A stretch of 64,000 bases of DNA from Sambucus nigra. Taxonomy: Eukaryota > Streptophyta > Magnoliopsida > Dipsacales > Adoxaceae. This document shows positions 59,291 through 64,000 of the stretch, piece by piece. The first letter of the stretch is position 1, and each line of letters starts with the position of its first letter. Under the pieces are notes generated by a model. The model did no database searches. It was not told the DNA's origin and was given only the letters and a program-made list of their open reading frames with translations. Position numbers and translations under genes: made by a program. The DNA lies in the NCBI GenBank assembly GCA_949130495.1, contig OX422222.1:272108109-272172108 (forward strand), written 5' to 3'.

Positions 59291-60567
59291 TAAAATTAAT
59301 TGAAGGCTTTAGTCTTAGTAATTTTCTATTGTCCTACATGGAAAAAACCTTTTATACCTCTTTCGTCTTCTCATTAACGTGATAAAATATTTTTCATGTT
59401 CGCACCCATCCTTTTATATATCTTCTCACGAAAAAATAAGTCATGGTAATAATTAATTTCAACAAAAAATTGAGAGGTTATAATTGGCCTGCAAAAAAAA
59501 ATTCTTTTACTAGTATGAGCCATATAGAGTGGACTCTTGTTTACCAGTATGGGAATAGGATAATTGAATATTTTAATTACATTATAAATCATGGATTTGA
59601 TCTATTGTAACTGTATATATTCGATCTTATACTATTTTCCTTGCCAGAATAATGGGAAGAGGCAATAAAATTTTTATTTCACATTCATAACCCCAACAGT
59701 GCATTGACATTAGTGACACTATTGAAAAATGAAGGAAAAACATTCATTCATTATGGATAGAATTTAAAAAACAAAGCATTCAATCTCTTTGTAAAGATAT
59801 CTAATAATAAATCCATCCTTTATTTATTATTAATACCACCATGGTAGGCCTATTCTCCCTATCTATCTAATGAAACTGGGGGCTTATCCCTCTTCTATAA
59901 AACAAAGATCGAAACGTCCCACAACCCACGCACAATAAATGTGATCTTGCCAAAGTATTGAAGAGTAAAGGGTTTCGATTTCCTATCACATACATTTATA
60001 CGATAAGCATAGATATACTTCTACCTAGTTGGTCAAGTGCATCTTTTAACCAATTTTTAAAAAATAATGCCATGTGGATGGAAATCATACACATAGAGCA
60101 TGTTTTAAAAGATCTTCCAGAGGTATATACGTATTGTGGGGACCAAAATTACGATGGCACATGACCTTCCCACAAGCTTTTTGCGCATCAAGTTAATTAA
60201 GAGTTAATGTCACAAAGGACTCCCGCATATTCATCACTTGGAATAGCTCAAACTGATAAGAGATCGATCTGAACTTCAAGGAACAAGTATTAACAGAGTG
60301 TAGGAATGTCCTAAGCTCATATATAAATGTAAACCCGTCCTTCTTTGAGAGGGGCATGGTATATTTAACATAGACCACTACTGCAACTCTGCCTACCTGT
60401 TCTTTGAGTTACTAAAAAAGCAAACCCCAAACCCTATGGACGTAGGCATGTTGTCGAACCACATATATTCTTATGGTGTGTGCTTTTGATCTTCACCATT
60501 GAATATGTCTATTAGTTTATATTTTCTGCATTATATACAAATAGTGTAAAAAATTGCCACCTAAAAT
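59291..60567 (+). other. Unassigned, probably including the LTR of the Tat-type element
   Basis: Leads directly into a gypsy primer site at 60568, so at least its 3' part should be LTR; a CTTCTATAAAAC TATA-like motif is at about 59891. The LTR start is not visible. Confidence 0.4.
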
Positions 60568-60584
60568 TGGCGTCGTCTATGGGA
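60568..60584 (+). other. Primer-binding site, Arg-tRNA-like, decayed
   Basis: TGGCGTCGTCTATGGGA, two changes from TGGCGCCGTCTGTGGGA, the usual site of Tat/Retand gypsy elements. Confidence 0.75.
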
Positions 60585-61269
60585 AGCGATCTGAGTTTTT
60601 CACCATTAGCTAAATTCTTAAAATGTCTCACTCACCCATATAAGATCATATGAATGTGAATGATCAGAAGGGTCATTAACAACATAACTATGGAGACCCA
60701 AAGGGTAAATCCCTCAACCATGAAGATTACGATGACTAGGAGAGTCATCAGTTAATCCCTCACTTTCAGAGGGTTAGATCTGAGCTTGTTGAGTATGACC
60801 AATCCTTAGAAGATCGCTACTATCCTCAGAAGGATAGAACGACGAAAATTGATGAGCTTAATCAATCCAACTAGATTTCAAGGCTCATTAACAACTACAA
60901 GAAGTGCCTTTGGGATGAAAGGGATTCCAACATGCTCTAATAGGAGCAAAAAGTTGCATTCCAGCGACGCCTAAAGAGATGGAGAAGGAATTCCACAAAG
61001 GGAAGTGAAATTGTGACTGCTGCTCATGAAATCCTAGCCCCTAAGTGAGTACAGATAGTAGTCGGGGAAGAAGTACATAGAAAGATAAGGAATTTTCTCC
61101 TCACTGAAGGTCCTTCAAAGGGAAACCACGCCCTGATGATCGACGAGGATACGTGGATCTCTGCGACTTTACTAGAAGGGAGGTAGAGAGACACCCAACA
61201 CATTAAGGGGCTCATACTACTAATGATATCATTAGAAGAGCACTAGTCTGCCAAATGATGTCACTTTTT

Positions 61270-62300
61270 AGCTGATTTATAGAAGAGTGTGAGCCTCTCA
61301 AGAAGTTTTCTCCCTCAAGATTTAAGTTCTATGATGGGAAGACTTATCCCACCGATCAAGTTTGGTAATATCCTTAGATAATGATGATGTGGAATATTAA
61401 TGAAGGATTAAAGTTCTAGATATTCCCCTTTAGTCTTGGAGACACTGCCTAGAAGTGGTTTGAAAATATGCCACACCGATCGATAGCCTCCTTCAAGCAA
61501 CTGGTTGGATCCTTTAGAGCCGGATTCATTACTAGAAGCACCCTTACCAAGCGGATAAACTCACTTTTGAGGATGAAGAAAAAGACCTAGAAGACAATTT
61601 GTGAGTATGCCAAAAGTTACAAGGAGGTGTAAAATGAGGTGGAGGACTTAACCTAGCAAGTCGCGATGGCATCCTTCAAAATTAGTCTATTCACCAGTTC
61701 CATGATCTATCAATCCCGCACTAAGCGGGAGGGCATCAGAATCGACGACCTCATGACTTGGATTGAAAAATACACCATGGTCAAAGATATGATGACCAGA
61801 GTTGGCCAGGATGGAGAGCAACAAAAGTATCCCAGAAATGGAGATAAGGATGGGTCAACAAAAAGGTAAGAAGAGAGCAGAGTGAGAAGTAGAAAGGGGG
61901 AGAGAAAAAGGATTCTGAAAAGTCATTTAAGGAAGTTAAAATGGTGTTTAATGAACCAAAGGAAAAAATTATTTTAAATAGCCCAAGAAGACATTCCGTG
62001 ATTTGAGAAAGAGGAACCGGGAAATAAAGTGTGAATACTATAAAGATCACTATCATAAGACCAAAAAAACCGAGGCACTCAAGTCCTACCTCGAGGAGCT
62101 AGTTAAGACCGAGCACCTAAACGACTTCGTAGAGAAGAAAGAAGGTGAAATGCAGCCTTTGCATGACCATAGACCAGACAACATACTGGAAGATGATAAG
62201 GGAGACAAATTTATGGCAATCGATGGGGGGCCAATATCGAACACCATATTGGATGAATGTTTAGGTCATGAATTTGTAGTGATTCATGGAGCATAGAACC
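61270..62300 (+). pseudogene. Tat-type gypsy gag and zinc-knuckle region
   Basis: Piecewise frames recover the gag core: KFSPSRFKFYDGKTYPTDQV near 61310, FPFSLGDTA then KWFENMPHRSIASFKQLVGS near 61430-61515, LTKRINSLLRMKKK near 61550, and the last helix region at 61666-61800. At 62020-62060 CEYYKDHYHKTKK is what remains of the CxYHxxxGH knuckle (second Cys and others lost), followed by LKSYLEELVKTEHLNDFV. Many stops. Confidence 0.7.
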
Positions 62301-62429
62301 CTAACTAAATTAAGGGGAAAACCCTCAGGATGGAGATTAATAAGCTCACAACATTAATAGAATCCCTTTAGATTAACCTGGCTAAGACCATTGCGGGCAA
62401 GCACCGGCAACCCAAAGATATTGATTACA

Positions 62430-63000
62430 CGAAGCACATCATTTTCACTGACGATGATTTAATCGGAGTGAGGAATCCGCATCATGATGCGCTTGTCATC
62501 ACTCTCAGAGTTGTTAATTGGGATATGGATAAGTTGTTAGTAGACTGGTGGATCTCCTTGGAATTCATGCACCTCAGAATGTTCAATCAGTTGAACTTAT
62601 GTGTAATAGACCTGTAAGATTTTGTCATTCCATTAGTTGGATTTACAGGAAGGATGAACTTACCCTTGGGAAAAGGTAGTTCTCCCTGTACGGACTGGAG
62701 CGATCTTTAAGATCATTGAGTTTCTCGTGATAAATATAGGCTCCTTATATAACGCTATCCATAGGAGAGGGTGGTTAAACTCCATGATGGTTGTACCATC
62801 CACCTACCATTATAAAATAAAGTGCGTCACTGATAAAAGAATCATGGAGATACGCGAGAACCAATCCTTGGAAAGGAAATGTTTTATAGTTGCTATCTAA
62901 CCTAAGAAGGACAAGAATAAGGAAAAAGACATAGAACCATATGACGTCGCCATACCCTCCAAATAAAAACAAAAGTATGGGTGACATGGAGTTGAGGAAA
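62430..63000 (+). pseudogene. Tat-type gypsy protease remnant
   Basis: IIFTDDDLIGVRNPHHDALV at about 62440-62500 followed by LLVDWWISLEFMHL, where the catalytic VDTGSS has become VDWWIS. Further on LPLGKG and a TYHYKIKCVTDK segment match the protease-RT linker. Inactive. Confidence 0.65.
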
Positions 63001-63079
63001 CCAGGGTTTCCCCTACTGATTGAGTCGTGGAACCCCTACAAGAGCTAGCCTTTGATGATAATATACCTAAAAATAAGAT

Positions 63080-64000
63080 CTCGATCATAAGTTCACTCAC
63101 AGAAGAAGAGAATAAAGAGTTGGTTACTTTCCTCAAAGGATACTAAGAGGTATTTGTATAGAGGTAGTATGACATTCTAGGAAGAGACCCAGAAGTGATG
63201 TGTCATAAGCTCCACGTGGATCCTCTTTATCCACCAATGGCATAAAAAGTGCGATGAACTGCGTTTGAGAAGGGCAAATCTATCGAAGAGAAAGTGGGGA
63301 AACTTCTGGATGTGCAGTCCATAAAACAAGTTTAATTCTCTAAGTGGCTGTCAAATCCAGTAATCGTAAGGAAGAGCAATGAGAAGTGGAGAGTCTGTAT
63401 AGACTTCACAGATCTTATTTGTGAGTAACCCTAGGATAGTTTTCCTCTGCTAAAAATAGATCAGTTGGTCGATGTCACCACTAATCATGAGCATATAAAC
63501 TTCCTCGATTCCTATTATGGGTACCATTAGATCCCATTATTTGCCCCCAACTAGGAAAATACATCATTCATCACAAGTTTGGGTCTATATTACTACAAGG
63601 TGATGCCATTAAAATTGAATAACATTGGGGTAACCTACCAAATACTTGTGACAAATATGTTCAAGGATTAATCTGGAGACACAATGGAGGTGTATATCAA
63701 TGACATGATTGTAAATAGCAGGATGAAGGGGGGTCGCCATGCAGACCTAGTAAAAACTTTTGTAGTGCTTCATTATTAAAGGATGAAGTTAAATGTTATG
63801 AAATTCTCCTTTGGGGTACAATCGGGAAAGTTCCTTGGATACCTAGTATGTCAAAGAGGTATTAAGGCAGCCCCCGACTAGATTCAAGTCATCAGGAATG
63901 TGCGGTCCTCCAAGGCTGTGCACCAGATAAATATTTTTACTGGAATGCTATCCACCCTTAATCGCTTCAGATATGGATCCTCAGATAAGTGATGACCTTT
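63080..64000 (+). pseudogene. Tat-type gypsy reverse transcriptase, runs off the right edge
   Basis: Frames give LGRDPEVMCHKLHVDP near 63180, EKWRVCIDFTDLI near 63390 (fingers), SFITSLGLYYYKVMPLKL near 63570, and MEVYINDMIVNS near 63690, where the catalytic YVDD is YIND. Then SFGVQSGKFLGYLVCQRGI near 63810-63870 (thumb-side FLG motif). Stops are frequent. RNase H and integrase would lie beyond 64000. Confidence 0.78.

Overview
The window is nuclear DNA from a flowering plant, probably a eudicot. This is inferred from one intact CIN-type TCP transcription-factor gene with a miR319 target site, an AT-rich and intron-friendly background, and dense nested Ty1/copia, Ty3/gypsy, hAT, PIF/Harbinger and LINE debris. 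I cannot name the species. Only one host gene is convincing; almost everything else that can be interpreted is transposable-element sequence, mostly broken.

Layout. 1-4450 is the 5' end (minus strand) of a Tekay/Del-like chromovirus: gag remnant, Met-tRNA primer site and a 3.04-kb LTR. It abuts, and probably interrupts, an Athila-like gypsy element (4451-10005, minus) that has an LTR, an Asp-tRNA primer site, gag and protease but no reverse transcriptase, RNase H or integrase. 10006-11900 is an older, decayed Tat-type pol. 13-24.6 kb is a patchwork of copia ends, foldback MITEs, a short gypsy-type LTR element, a MITE family sitting in TA microsatellites, and the 3' end of a LINE. 24.8-30.8 kb is mostly unrecognisable, with a chromovirus RT scrap and a TRIM-like LTR cluster. 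30824-34083 is a nearly complete but dead hAT transposon with 14-bp terminal inverted repeats and an 8-bp target duplication.

34.1-38.9 kb is the gene island. It holds the 406-codon TCP gene on the minus strand (35382-36602), with TCP domain, R domain and miR319 site.

38.97-58 kb is the most interesting part, a nest of Sirevirus-like copia elements. Two plus-strand elements share an LTR in tandem and encode only the coiled-coil plus zinc-knuckle end of Gag. One of them carries a 1.1-kb PIF/Harbinger-type insertion filled with an A-rich repeat array. A complete minus-strand element (47539-54544) has both LTRs, primer site, polypurine tract and GTTTC target duplications, but a gag and no pol; it splits an older copia element whose gag lies at 54.6-56.6 kb and whose protease/integrase lies at 46.3-47.5 kb. 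The gag-only elements share LTR arrays of TTCGAA palindromes and a conserved 3' non-coding domain.

58.7-59.3 kb is a 276-288-bp tandem repeat. 60568-64000 is a decayed plus-strand Tat-type gypsy gag-protease-RT. No rRNA, tRNA or CRISPR was seen. All assignments were made by reading translations and motifs; no database or alignment was run.
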